NCBI GenBank assembly: GCA_030528545.1
Contig: JAUMYR010000008.1
Span: forward strand, 2,484-40,622
Direction of reading: 5' to 3'
DNA: 38,139 nt
DNA from: Propionibacteriaceae bacterium
GTDB lineage: Bacteria; Actinomycetota; Actinomycetes; Propionibacteriales; Propionibacteriaceae
The notes beneath the pieces were generated by a model. The model was not told the origin of the DNA and did no database searches. It was given only the letters and a program-made list of their open reading frames with translations. Positions 27,931 to 36,542 of this stretch are shown piece after piece. Positions within the stretch are counted from its first letter, which is position 1, and each line of letters begins with the position of its first letter. Both the position numbers and the translations under genes were made by a program.

Positions 27931-28536
27931 ATGCGCTTCGTGGTTGAAGTGATCGGTTACCTCGCGTCCGCGCTGATCGTGCTATCGCTAGCGATGACCT
28001 CGGTGGTGCGGTTGCGGGTGATCTCGCTGATCGGGTCGGTCACCTTCGTGGTGTACGGCGTGCTCATCGGGTCGGTCCCGGTCATCATCACCAATGCCGC
28101 GATCGCGGCTCTCAACGTGTGGTTCCTCAGCAAGGAGCTGCGAAAGAAGAACCTCGCGATGGTGCCGATCAGTGCCGACGCGCCATTCCTCGCTGATTTC
28201 CTCGCCGCTCACCGGGGGGATATCGACCGGCTGCAACCCGGATTTGAACTACACCCGGACGCCCATGTCTGGCTGCTCAACCGCGACGGGCTCCCGGCGG
28301 GCGCTTTCGTCGGGAGGATCCGCGACGACGCGATGCATGCCGACCTCGACTATGTGACCCCGGCCTACCGGGATTCGCGCATGGGAGAGTTCATCTACGG
28401 CGAGGGAGCCAAGGCCTTTCGCGACCTCGGAGTCAGCTATATCGTCGCTCGTCCCGGAGCCCCGGAACACCGCCGATACCTGGAATCCATGCACTTCATC
28501 ACCGCGGGCGAGGGCCTCACCCGCCGCATCGATTAG
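27931..28536 (+). CDS. Membrane-anchored GNAT-like protein (YgjV-type N-terminus)
   Basis: This 201-aa protein has about three hydrophobic segments in residues 1-70, arranged like the small YgjV membrane family. Residues about 80-201 resemble an acetyltransferase (GNAT) fold: PISADAPFLADFLA, a central VGRIRDDAMHADLDYVTPAYRDSRMG with the motif A position, and SMHF near the end. The acetyl-CoA loop is not classical, so activity is uncertain. ATG 27931 begins 1 nt after the previous stop; GTG 27940 is an alternative. Confidence 0.6.
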   Translation: MRFVVEVIGYLASALIVLSLAMTSVVRLRVISLIGSVTFVVYGVLIGSVPVIITNAAIAALNVWFLSKELRKKNLAMVPISADAPFLADFLAAHRGDIDRLQPGFELHPDAHVWLLNRDGLPAGAFVGRIRDDAMHADLDYVTPAYRDSRMGEFIYGEGAKAFRDLGVSYIVARPGAPEHRRYLESMHFITAGEGLTRRID

Positions 28537-28591
28537 GGCTCTGAGGCCCTGCCTGGCCGGGACCGGACTGGTCCTAGCTATGCGGGCCGCG

Positions 28592-28597
28592 TAGAAT
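28592..28597 (+). promoter_or_regulatory. Putative -10 box, leaderless surface-protein gene
   Basis: TAGAAT is close to the consensus TATAAT and lies 7 nt before GTG 28605. No Shine-Dalgarno sequence is seen. The distance favours GTG 28605 over GTG 28602 as the start. Confidence 0.5.
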
Positions 28598-28604
28598 CTG
28601 GGTG

Positions 28605-29273
28605 GTGAAGAGGGCACAGGTGCGGACTGGCATTCTGCTCAGTCTCGGCATGGGCGCGTCGCTGGCATGGTATCTGACCGCGACAGCGCCCGGCCCGGTC
28701 GTCGCGATTCAGCCGACACCAAGCCTCGAGGCCAGCGCATCTCCCACCCAGAGCGCGACCCCCTCAGCCACGCCGACTCCCGAGCCCACTACGACGCCCA
28801 CCGCGGAACCGACCCAGGCGTCCCCCACCGCGGCCCCACAGGTTGGTTCGCTCAGCGGGCTGACGGTCGTGTCCAATACATCCCGCGCTGTGACGGTGCG
28901 CTGGGATCCGGTCGCGGGAGCAGATAAGTACACCGTGATGGTCAACTCCGAGACCATTGCGACCATCCCGAGGACGACCGGCATCGTGTTGTGGAACTCC
29001 CGGCGCTCGGTCAGGATCACGGTGGTTCCGGTTGGGGCCGACAACAGGCAGGGATCGGGAGCATCCATCGACGTCACTGCTCCGGCGAATGTGACCCAGC
29101 CTCCGCAGACCCAGCCCGGAACGACCGGCCCGACCCCCGAACAGACGGCCTCGCCGTCGGCACCGCAGTCAGAGCCCCCGCCCTCTACCGAAGCGCCACA
29201 GCCGCCGCCGGGCGGGCCAGAGGAGAGCGTGGCGCCGCCACCAGTGGATCCGCCCGATGACCCAGTCGGCTGA
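28605..29273 (+). CDS. Pro/Thr-rich surface protein with fibronectin-III-like domain
   Basis: This 222-aa protein has an N-terminal hydrophobic segment (about residues 7-30) that could be an uncleaved anchor or signal peptide. A Ser/Thr/Pro linker spans about 35-75. One beta-sandwich domain spans about 78-162 (GLTVVSNTSRAVTVRWDPV, AGADKYTVMVN) with fibronectin-III features. A second, Pro-rich tail runs to the end (PPPVDPPDDPVG). No LPxTG signal is present. It stands at the head of the plus-strand polysaccharide genes, and the next gene overlaps its end by 17 nt. It is likely extracellular; its binding partner is unknown. Confidence 0.6.
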   Translation: MKRAQVRTGILLSLGMGASLAWYLTATAPGPVVAIQPTPSLEASASPTQSATPSATPTPEPTTTPTAEPTQASPTAAPQVGSLSGLTVVSNTSRAVTVRWDPVAGADKYTVMVNSETIATIPRTTGIVLWNSRRSVRITVVPVGADNRQGSGASIDVTAPANVTQPPQTQPGTTGPTPEQTASPSAPQSEPPPSTEAPQPPPGGPEESVAPPPVDPPDDPVG

Positions 29274-30015
29274 GCGGCCGGGCGTCCGGGTCGCCTTATG
29301 GGGTAGTTGCGTCACCCGGGATCTGATGGAGATCATGCCAGCGCGCTACCGGGTCGCCCGATATATCGCCCGCCAGTCCTGGATCTCCGCCGGGTCCAAT
29401 GCCACGGGCGCCGTCGGCGACCTAGGCCAGCTCGGCGGCCGATTCCAGACCCGCATGGCTCACGATGACGTCGCGGGCTCGGCTCTGTCAGAGCTTCGGG
29501 CCGTGCTGGCCTCTAACAGTGCCGACTGTCTCGTCCTGGACCTGTGCGACGAGCGGCTCGGGGTGGTCCGCATGCCAGACGGCAGCTTCGTTACCCGCAG
29601 CGTGGAAAAGATGCGCCACGGGGTCCAAGACAGCCTCGACAGCAAGGGCGAGGTGATCCCCTTCGCCACGCTGGCTCATCTGAACCTGTGGATCGAGAGA
29701 GCCGAAGCGGTGGTGGCGGCGCTCCAGCAAGCCGGGCTGACCGGACGCGCCTTCGTCCTGGCCCCCGACTGGGCGCTGGTCGATGACAAGGGCAAGACCA
29801 CTCCGGCGAGCTTCGGGCTCTCGGCCCCGTGCGCGAACCAGTGGTTCGAGCGTTACTACGATGTGCTGGCCCAGCTGGGGCTCCCCGTGCTGCGCTTCAC
29901 GGAGGTCGTCGCCGACACTGAACACCGCTGGGGACTGGCCGCCTTCCACTATGATCGTGCAAGCTCCGACAGCATGGCCGAAGCGTTGGATAGCGCGCTG
30001 TCGGGGATCCTTTGA
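29257..30015 (+). CDS. DUF6270 domain protein (SGNH-hydrolase-like)
   Basis: This 252-aa protein begins with VALWGSCVTRDLME, typical of DUF6270, in which the GSCVTRD Ser resembles the nucleophile of SGNH hydrolases. The remaining pattern (LVLDLCDERLG, then FHYD near the end) also fits that family. Members occur in capsule and glycan loci and may modify the polymer, for example by removing or adding acyl groups. Activity is unproven. ATG 29257 overlaps the previous gene. The stop overlaps the possible TTG of the following glycosyltransferase. Confidence 0.7.
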   Translation: MTQSAERPGVRVALWGSCVTRDLMEIMPARYRVARYIARQSWISAGSNATGAVGDLGQLGGRFQTRMAHDDVAGSALSELRAVLASNSADCLVLDLCDERLGVVRMPDGSFVTRSVEKMRHGVQDSLDSKGEVIPFATLAHLNLWIERAEAVVAALQQAGLTGRAFVLAPDWALVDDKGKTTPASFGLSAPCANQWFERYYDVLAQLGLPVLRFTEVVADTEHRWGLAAFHYDRASSDSMAEALDSALSGIL

Positions 30016-30029
30016 CCGGCTGGAGTGGC

Positions 30030-31934
30030 ATGGGGACGAAGCAGCGCAAGGCAGGGTGGCTGAGGCGGTGGCGGACCGGACTGTGGCACCTGCGCAGGGG
30101 TGGGCTTGAGCAGTGGCGCCGATGGCGGCTGGGCGCCGAGGCCGACCTGCGCAACGGGTCCGCCGGTATGCGCGTGCGGCGGTTCCGCGGGCGGAAGAAG
30201 GTCAGTTTCCAGCCGCTCTCCCTGCCGGAGAACCCGCCGCGTTATGCGGATGTGACCGCGGCTGTGATCCTGGACGAGTTCAGCCAGATGGCCTGGGGGT
30301 ACGAGTTCCACACCGTGGTCCTCACCCCCCAGGGGTGGCGGGAGCAGTTGGCCGAGACCCCGGTCGACCTGCTGTTCGTCGAGTCCGCCTGGCACGGTAA
30401 CCGGGACGCCTGGCAGTACCACCTGGCGGGCGGTTCGGCTCCCCGGCCCGCACTCAAGGAACTTGTCGCGCATTGCCGGGAGCACGGCATACCTACGGTG
30501 TTCTGGAACAAGGAGGACCCGCCGCACTTCGAGGACTTCATCGAAACTGCGGCCCTGTTCGATCAGGTTTTCACCACTGATGTCAACCTGCTTGAGGCCT
30601 ACCGGGAGCGGCTCGGCCACGACCGGGTGGGCGTCCTGCCTTTCGCGGCCCAGGACGCGGTGCACAACCCGATCCGGCTGCATGGTGGGACGCGGGTGCG
30701 CGACGTGGCCTTCGGGGGCATGTATTTCGCTCACAAGTTCCCCGAGCGGCGGGCACAGATGGACCTGCTGCTGGGCGGCGCGCTGGATGCGTCCAGGAAG
30801 CTCCCTCTCGGCCTGGAGATCTTCTCGCGTTTTCTCGGCAATCAGGAGCGCTACCAGTTCCCGCCTGAGTTCGCCGACCGGGTGGTCGGGTCGCTGAGCT
30901 ACGAGCAGATGCTGACCGCCTACAAGGCCTACAAGGTCTTCCTGAACGTGAACTCGGTCGTCGACTCGCCCTCGATGTGCTCCCGCCGGGTGTTCGAGAT
31001 CCTGGCCTGCGGCACCCCGGTGGTGACGACGCGCAGCGCGGCGATCCCGAACTTCTTCTCCGCAGGCCAGGTGCCGATCGTCGACACCCGGGAGGAGGCC
31101 GCGAACACGATCCGTGCGCTGGCGCGTTCGCCCGAACTGGCCGAGCGGATGGTGCACCTGGCCCAGCGGGAGATCTGGGCCAAGCACACCTACGGCCACC
31201 GGGCCGCCGACGTGCTGCGTGCGATCGGACGCGGCAGCGACGCCCTTCGCCTGCCGAGTGTCTCGGCCATGGTGTCGACGAACCGCCCTCACCAGATCGG
31301 CCATGCGCTGGCCTCGGTGGCCGCCCAGCTCGGGGTCGAGGTCCAGCTGGTGCTCATCACGCACGGTTTCGAACTCGACCGGGCCGAGCTTCGCGCCCGG
31401 ACGGGGGAGCTCGGCATCGCCGATGTCGCCTACGCCACGATGGAGGCCAGCGCGGAGCTCGGGGTCTGCCTGCGGCGCGCCGTGGAACTGGCCGACGGCG
31501 AGATCGCGACCAAGATGGACGACGACGATCTGTACGGCCCCCACTACCTGCTGGACCTGCTGTACGCCCAGCGGTTCTCCGGGGCGGACGTGGTGGGCAA
31601 GCACGCCCACTACATGTACCTGGCCGGGCTCGACCTGACGATGCGGAGGTTCGCCCCGCGGGAGCACCGCTGGTCGCACATGGTCATGGGGCCGACGATC
31701 ACCGCACCCCGGGAGCTGTTCGTGCAGGTTCCCTTCGCCGACCGGACCATCGGGGAGGACACCGACTGGCTGCGCCGGGTCGCCCAGGCAGGGGGGCGGA
31801 TCTACGCCGCGGACCGGTACAACTTCGTCCAGATGAGGCACGGCCAGCACACCTGGGCCATGTCGGACTGGGCCCTGCTGGCCACCGGCGAGATGACCTT
31901 CGCCGGGGATCCCCGGAGCCACGTCTTCCTGTGA
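30030..31934 (+). CDS. Two-domain glycosyltransferase (GT-B CgeB-like plus GT-A family 2-like)
   Basis: This 634-aa soluble protein has two transferase halves. Residues about 60-400 have the GT-B plan of CgeB/DUF3880-type enzymes: LLFVESAWHG, FWNKEDPPHF, and then SRRVFEILACGTPVVTTRS. Residues about 410-634 resemble GT2 enzymes, with a KMDDDD metal-binding motif near 495-500 and GEDTDWLRR near 580. Such bifunctional enzymes build alternating or tandem sugar linkages in cell-wall polymers. ATG 30030 has GGAG 5 nt upstream. TTG 30012 overlapping the previous stop is the alternative. It ends 28 nt from the convergent ABC gene. Confidence 0.8.
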   Translation: MGTKQRKAGWLRRWRTGLWHLRRGGLEQWRRWRLGAEADLRNGSAGMRVRRFRGRKKVSFQPLSLPENPPRYADVTAAVILDEFSQMAWGYEFHTVVLTPQGWREQLAETPVDLLFVESAWHGNRDAWQYHLAGGSAPRPALKELVAHCREHGIPTVFWNKEDPPHFEDFIETAALFDQVFTTDVNLLEAYRERLGHDRVGVLPFAAQDAVHNPIRLHGGTRVRDVAFGGMYFAHKFPERRAQMDLLLGGALDASRKLPLGLEIFSRFLGNQERYQFPPEFADRVVGSLSYEQMLTAYKAYKVFLNVNSVVDSPSMCSRRVFEILACGTPVVTTRSAAIPNFFSAGQVPIVDTREEAANTIRALARSPELAERMVHLAQREIWAKHTYGHRAADVLRAIGRGSDALRLPSVSAMVSTNRPHQIGHALASVAAQLGVEVQLVLITHGFELDRAELRARTGELGIADVAYATMEASAELGVCLRRAVELADGEIATKMDDDDLYGPHYLLDLLYAQRFSGADVVGKHAHYMYLAGLDLTMRRFAPREHRWSHMVMGPTITAPRELFVQVPFADRTIGEDTDWLRRVAQAGGRIYAADRYNFVQMRHGQHTWAMSDWALLATGEMTFAGDPRSHVFL

Positions 31935-31962
31935 GCCGGGGCTTAGTCCGCGTGCAATCGGC

Positions 31963-32787
31963 TCACAGGTAGCGGGCTTCCGCGAATAACTGGGCGGCTT
32001 TCTCGGGCTCGTCGGTGGCGACTGCCCAAGCCCACTTGCGGTAGTGCAGGGCGATAGTTTCGGCGGGCCCATCGGCGATGATCTGGCCTTCGTGTAGCCA
32101 GATGGCCCGGCTGCACATCTCCTCGATCGTCTTCGCGGCGTGCGAGACCAGAAAGATGGTCCCTGCACGGGCACGGAGGTCATTGATCGCACGCTTCGCC
32201 TTCTCGGCGAAGCCAGCGTCGCCGGTGCCGAGGGCCTCGTCGATGAGTAGGATCTCGGGCTGAATGGATGCGGCGATCGCGAACCGCAACCGTGCACCCA
32301 TGCCCGAGGAATAGGTATTCATGGGACGATTGATGGCTTTCCCGATGCCCGCCAGGTCCGCGACGGCGGGGGTCGCTGCCCGGGCCTGGGCCGGGGTGTA
32401 GCCGAGGGCCAGTAGCCCGAGGTGGATGTTCTTGGCGCCGGTCAGGTGGGGGATCAGCGCGGCATTCACACCGAGCAGCGTCGGCATCGCGGTCGCTCGC
32501 ACGCTACCCAGCGTCGGCGCCTCGATTCCGGCGATCGCCCGCAGCAGTGTGCTCTTTCCAGAACCATTGGTCCCGACGATGCCAACGTGCTCGCCCTCGT
32601 AGACCCGCAGGGTGATGTTCTTGAGCGCATGCACCTCGGCGCGGTAGGGACGCCCAAAGGCGCGCCCGAGCCGAGCCCCGAAGCGTTTGCCCTCGGGTAC
32701 ATCGTTGATGTCGTCTGTGGTGGGACGGTAGACGAGGCTGAGGTTGTCGATGACGACCGAGAGGTTAGCCCAGGGCGTGACGGGCAT
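31963..32787 (-). CDS. tagH: Polysaccharide/teichoic acid ABC exporter ATP-binding protein (TagH/Wzt type)
   Basis: This 274-aa ATPase has Walker A GTNGSGKST at residues 72-80, signature YSSGMGARL, Walker B ILLIDEALGTGD and H-loop VSHA. The YSSGM signature and EALGTGD are typical of exporters for O-antigen and teichoic acid chains. There is no long C-terminal carbohydrate-binding domain, so it is TagH/RfbE-like rather than full Wzt. ATG 32787 has GGAGGTGA before it and lies 23 nt inside the permease gene, so the subunits are co-translated. Confidence 0.9.
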   Translation of the reverse strand: MPVTPWANLSVVIDNLSLVYRPTTDDINDVPEGKRFGARLGRAFGRPYRAEVHALKNITLRVYEGEHVGIVGTNGSGKSTLLRAIAGIEAPTLGSVRATAMPTLLGVNAALIPHLTGAKNIHLGLLALGYTPAQARAATPAVADLAGIGKAINRPMNTYSSGMGARLRFAIAASIQPEILLIDEALGTGDAGFAEKAKRAINDLRARAGTIFLVSHAAKTIEEMCSRAIWLHEGQIIADGPAETIALHYRKWAWAVATDEPEKAAQLFAEARYL

Positions 32788-33655
32788 ACTTCACCTCCGC
32801 CTGCCAGAAGAAGACCAGCCCGATGAGCAGGGTTCCAAAGGCCCAGGCGGCCAGCTGCCACCAGGTATCCATGGCCGGTGGGGTGTTGTGCAGCAGGATG
32901 CCGCGGCTCGCGTCCAACACCAGGAATATCGGGTTGTGGCGGGCGATCACATCGAGTGGGGGATGATCGTCGAACCGGTCGATCGCGAACATTACGGCGG
33001 AACTGTAGAGCAGCAGCCTCATCGCATAGGGAACCAGGTGGCGAAGATCGGGCAGGCGCGCGCCAAGCCGAGCCAGGATGAAACCGAGTCCGAGGTTGAA
33101 AACGGTCTGGAGCGCCAAAATCCCTGGGAAGTACACCCAGGCCCACCCCAGTTTCCCATAGGGGGGAACCACGAAAAGCAGGATGGCTAAAGCATAGAGC
33201 ACTGGCAGCAGACCGATCAGTTCGCGCCAGACCACCGCTACCGGCAGCGCCGCTCGGGGAAAAGCGAAGGCTCTGATCAGGCCGCGGTCTGTCTCGATGC
33301 AACGGACGCACCCGGTCAGCACCCGGGACGTGAAGGTGAACAAGAATACCCCGATCACGAGGTAACCGAAGAAGTTGGGGATTCCCTTGCTGCCAGGAAA
33401 TAGCATCCCGAACACGAAGAAATACACCATCCCATCGATGATGGGGGCAACGATCAGCCAGAGATTGCCGAGCAGCGTGCCCTGATGCTGGGCCATGGCC
33501 TGGGACCAGCCCTGCATCCGGATAAAGTGCCTGCGCTGCCATAGCTGCCGGATATAGGTGTGCAGGGGTGGACGGGCGCTCACCGGGCGCAGCGCGGGGG
33601 CTTCCCCGTTTTGTGCCCTTGCGAGCGCGACATCGTCAGGAATGAACCTAGACAC
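32765..33655 (-). CDS. tagG: Polysaccharide/teichoic acid ABC exporter permease (TagG/Wzm type)
   Basis: This 296-aa ABC-2 permease has about six hydrophobic segments after a cytoplasmic lead. The core reads WSQAMAQHQGTLLGNLW, then DGMVYFFVFGMLFPG, and ends with helices before EVKYARHALG. It forms the membrane channel with the ATPase downstream, and the two genes overlap by 23 nt. GTG 33655 is preferred: GAGGTG lies about 6 nt upstream and the start overlaps the end of the preceding glycosyltransferase gene. A longer frame exists upstream but only within that gene. Confidence 0.88.
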   Translation of the reverse strand: MSRFIPDDVALARAQNGEAPALRPVSARPPLHTYIRQLWQRRHFIRMQGWSQAMAQHQGTLLGNLWLIVAPIIDGMVYFFVFGMLFPGSKGIPNFFGYLVIGVFLFTFTSRVLTGCVRCIETDRGLIRAFAFPRAALPVAVVWRELIGLLPVLYALAILLFVVPPYGKLGWAWVYFPGILALQTVFNLGLGFILARLGARLPDLRHLVPYAMRLLLYSSAVMFAIDRFDDHPPLDVIARHNPIFLVLDASRGILLHNTPPAMDTWWQLAAWAFGTLLIGLVFFWQAEVKYARHALG

Positions 33656-35324
33656 CGCACACCTCACGATAGATCGAGCGGCATCTGTCCGCATTGGCTG
33701 GCCAGGTTCGTTGTGCCGCGAAGGCCCTGCCGCGAGAGGCCAGGTCACGGCGCAACTCATGGTCGCTGGCGAGCCTCAGTATCGCCTCGGCGAGAGAACC
33801 GGGGTCATCGGGGTCGACGAGCAGGCCTGTTCCCGGGGAGGCGACCAGCTCGGCCAGGGCGGGCAGATTGCTCGCCACGACCGGACGCCCGAGGGCCATC
33901 GCCTCGATCGGTTTCAGCGGGGTCACCACCCGGGTGACGGCGTGGTCCTGGCGTGGCACCGCGAAGATGTCGAGGGCCTGGTGCCACAGGCCCGCGTCGG
34001 TTCTGGGCTGGCGTCCTGGAAATATCACGGCCTCACCCAGCCCCAGATCCTCGGCCTGCCGGATCAGGCCGGGACGGGAGACTCCATCGCCGACCAGTGC
34101 GCAGCGGACGTCGGCCCCGGCCGAGCGGCATCGAGCCACAGCCTCCAGCAACACATCGAACCCTTCGTAGCCGACAAGTGACGACACGGATCCTACCCAG
34201 ATGCCATCGGAAGGCAGCCCGAGCTGAACCCGGGCTTGAGCCGGTTCGAGGCCCTGGCCGAGGAATGACAGGTCGACGGCATTGGGTAGGACGCTGATCC
34301 GTTCAGCGGGGACCCCCCGTCCGATGAGGTCGTCGCGTTGCACCTGTGACAGCACGATCACGGCGTGTGCGTCCCTGGCGAGTTCGGCCTCTTTGGCCCG
34401 CAGCAGGCGGACGCGCTCGCTAGCGGCCGCCTCATCTCGCAGCTCGGCGGGACGAGAGGAGATCCAGGTCAGCTCCAACTGCCCCCTCATCTCATACACC
34501 CAGGGCAGCCCGAAGCGGCCGCTGAGCTCGCGAGCGACGAGAGCGTTGGTGTAATCGGTGGTGCAGTGCAGCACGCCTGGGCGCAGCTTTTCGGTTAGCG
34601 TGGACGCGGCGGCGACGTGGGCAGCGATCCGTTCGTCGAGGCGCACGGGCAGGCGCCAGGCTGGTAGCCGGTGGTAGGCAATGCCGTCGACCACGCTGGT
34701 CAGCGGCGTCCCGAGCCGTCCGATCGTGGTGGGGTAGCCCAGCCTCGTCGCGGCATTGAGCTTGAGGCCGGAGGAACGCAAGGCCGCCAGCATGGAGTGG
34801 CTGCGGATGGTGTAACCGGAGCGAGTGTGCGGCAGCGAGTTGGTGAGCAGGAAGAGCGCGGAATCCGGCTTCCCGTTCGTCGCGTGGCAGGGCCGCGGTT
34901 CGGGCCTCAGTAAGGCTAGTTCCGAAGCCAGCCGCGCGGCGAGCCGGGAGCCCGCGGGCGCGATCTCGGACGCGGCGCTGAGGGCGCCGACCTGGCTCAA
35001 GTCCTGGGCACGCAGACGCGCCGGGTCGGTCTCGTCGGCCCGGAGGGCACCGAGCTGCACCGCCAGCCTCCGGGCGAGTTTGCGGCGCCAGCCAGTCTGT
35101 TCTCCCAGCAGACCGAGGGCGTGCCGTGCCTGCTCGGGGTGATCCGATAGATACCACCGGTATGCGGCTAGGAGACCTTGAGCCGAGTGGGGTGGGGCAG
35201 AGACCAGGCCTAGCCTGCGGGCCGCCTGCACCGCGAGATGAAGGGGGTCTTCCAAAAGCCCGCGGATGCTGGTGTCGGCGGCGAGGGTGATGTCTGCCAC
35301 CCACCGCAGCGGGGAGGCATTCAT
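33648..35324 (-). CDS. GT4-family glycosyltransferase with N-terminal extension
   Basis: This 558-aa protein has a helical extension of about 160 residues, followed by a GT-B transferase. The acceptor half starts near LFLLTNSLPHTRSGYTIRS, and the donor half carries ISVLPNAVDL, VGSVSSLVGYEGFDVLLEA and the EX7E-type region TPLKPIEAMALGRPVVA. ATG 35324 overlaps the upstream stop as ATGA. The GT4 fold and its place between another transferase and the exporter indicate assembly of the exported glycan. The sugar cannot be read from the sequence. Confidence 0.85.
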   Translation of the reverse strand: MNASPLRWVADITLAADTSIRGLLEDPLHLAVQAARRLGLVSAPPHSAQGLLAAYRWYLSDHPEQARHALGLLGEQTGWRRKLARRLAVQLGALRADETDPARLRAQDLSQVGALSAASEIAPAGSRLAARLASELALLRPEPRPCHATNGKPDSALFLLTNSLPHTRSGYTIRSHSMLAALRSSGLKLNAATRLGYPTTIGRLGTPLTSVVDGIAYHRLPAWRLPVRLDERIAAHVAAASTLTEKLRPGVLHCTTDYTNALVARELSGRFGLPWVYEMRGQLELTWISSRPAELRDEAAASERVRLLRAKEAELARDAHAVIVLSQVQRDDLIGRGVPAERISVLPNAVDLSFLGQGLEPAQARVQLGLPSDGIWVGSVSSLVGYEGFDVLLEAVARCRSAGADVRCALVGDGVSRPGLIRQAEDLGLGEAVIFPGRQPRTDAGLWHQALDIFAVPRQDHAVTRVVTPLKPIEAMALGRPVVASNLPALAELVASPGTGLLVDPDDPGSLAEAILRLASDHELRRDLASRGRAFAAQRTWPANADRCRSIYREVCGV

Positions 35325-36529
35325 CGCGTGGCGTCCTCCAGCAGGGCACGCAGGGCCGTCGCGTACCGGTCCGCGAGCAGCGTGGCATCGGTGTTGGCGC
35401 TCAGCCATTCGCCCGCGTCGGGGCGGATCAGCCGGGAGCGGTCGGCGGCGAGGTCTGACCAGAGGCGGGCTAGGGCTACGGGGTCTTTCGGCGCGACGAT
35501 GTCGCCCGCTTTCGTGGACGCGATGATGTCGGCGGTCTCTCCGGCGACGCTGGCGCTGACGTGGCGGCCGGAGGCGAGGGCCTCATAGAGTTTGGACGGC
35601 ACCGTCATAGTCAGCGGATACCATTCGCGCAGCATCACCAGGATCGTGTCTGCCCAGGCATAGTGGTCTGGGACCTCGTGCCGGGGAATCCTCCCGTGGA
35701 ACTCCACCGGGGCGTTCAGCCGCGCCGCCAGCCTGCGGCAGGCTTGGGCTTGGGCTCCGTCGCCAACGACCCGCAGGGTGAGAGCGGCCCCCGACTCCTT
35801 GGCAAGGGCCGCGGCACGGATCGCTGTAGAGAGGTGCTGGGCGCGCCCGATGTTGCCGAGATAGAGTACCCGCAACTCGCCCGAAGGAGCCGGAGCGGGG
35901 TATGACGCGGCTGCGGCCACCGGAATGTTGCGGACGCAAATCACTTCCTTACCGGTGCGTTCCCGGACGGCCGTGGCGTAACGCTCGGAGGTAGTCACGA
36001 CGAGTCCGGCGCGGCGTTGCAGACACTGCAGCCACCGGCTGAGCACCCGGAACACCGATGAGAACAGGGCCTGGCGCGGCCGGTGGGGCTTGGGCGGATC
36101 GATCCCGTCTTGGTTCCATTCCCGCCAGTTGTCCAACAGTTCGGGCCAGGCGTCCCTCAAATCGCAGACTAGGGGGCAGTGATAGCGGGCTGCCAGCAGG
36201 CGTGCCAGGGGAAGAGAGGTCAGTGGAGGCGCGGAAGCGATGACGACGTCGGGGCGGTCTTGGCCTCTGATAGACAAGAAGGTTTTCGATGCCACGATTG
36301 CTTCGTTGAGCAAGCGCTTCACGATGCCGCGGCCGGAGACCGTGTTCTTGATCCGCCGGATGGTGAGCCCGGGTTTCGGTTTTTCGACACCGCCGTTTCC
36401 CCAGCTCGCGGTGAGCACCTTGACCTCAAAACCGTGCATTACTAAAGCGTCCGAGAGCCAAGACCAGCGCACGGCGGGGGCATTTTCTTCGGGCGGGAAG
36501 TGCTGGGTCAGTAGCAGTATCCGCGGCAT
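35321..36529 (-). CDS. GT4-family glycosyltransferase (WcaI-like)
   Basis: This 402-aa GT-B enzyme starts RILLLTQHFPPEENAP, as in WcaI/WbuB-like transferases. The donor domain shows LYLGNIGRAQHL and then TVPSKLYEALASGRHV. It has no signal peptide but probably works at the inner face of the membrane on a lipid-linked acceptor; WbuB-type enzymes often transfer N-acetylated amino sugars. The start is ATG 36529. The stop overlaps the next gene as ATGA. It lies 13 nt after wecB. Confidence 0.85.
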   Translation of the reverse strand: MPRILLLTQHFPPEENAPAVRWSWLSDALVMHGFEVKVLTASWGNGGVEKPKPGLTIRRIKNTVSGRGIVKRLLNEAIVASKTFLSIRGQDRPDVVIASAPPLTSLPLARLLAARYHCPLVCDLRDAWPELLDNWREWNQDGIDPPKPHRPRQALFSSVFRVLSRWLQCLQRRAGLVVTTSERYATAVRERTGKEVICVRNIPVAAAASYPAPAPSGELRVLYLGNIGRAQHLSTAIRAAALAKESGAALTLRVVGDGAQAQACRRLAARLNAPVEFHGRIPRHEVPDHYAWADTILVMLREWYPLTMTVPSKLYEALASGRHVSASVAGETADIIASTKAGDIVAPKDPVALARLWSDLAADRSRLIRPDAGEWLSANTDATLLADRYATALRALLEDATR

Positions 36530-36542
36530 GGGTGAAGCAATT

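Noticed and set aside
29949..32297. A 782-codon minus frame opposite the dual glycosyltransferase
   Set aside because: It is antisense low-complexity sequence, while the plus strand has clear glycosyltransferase motifs.
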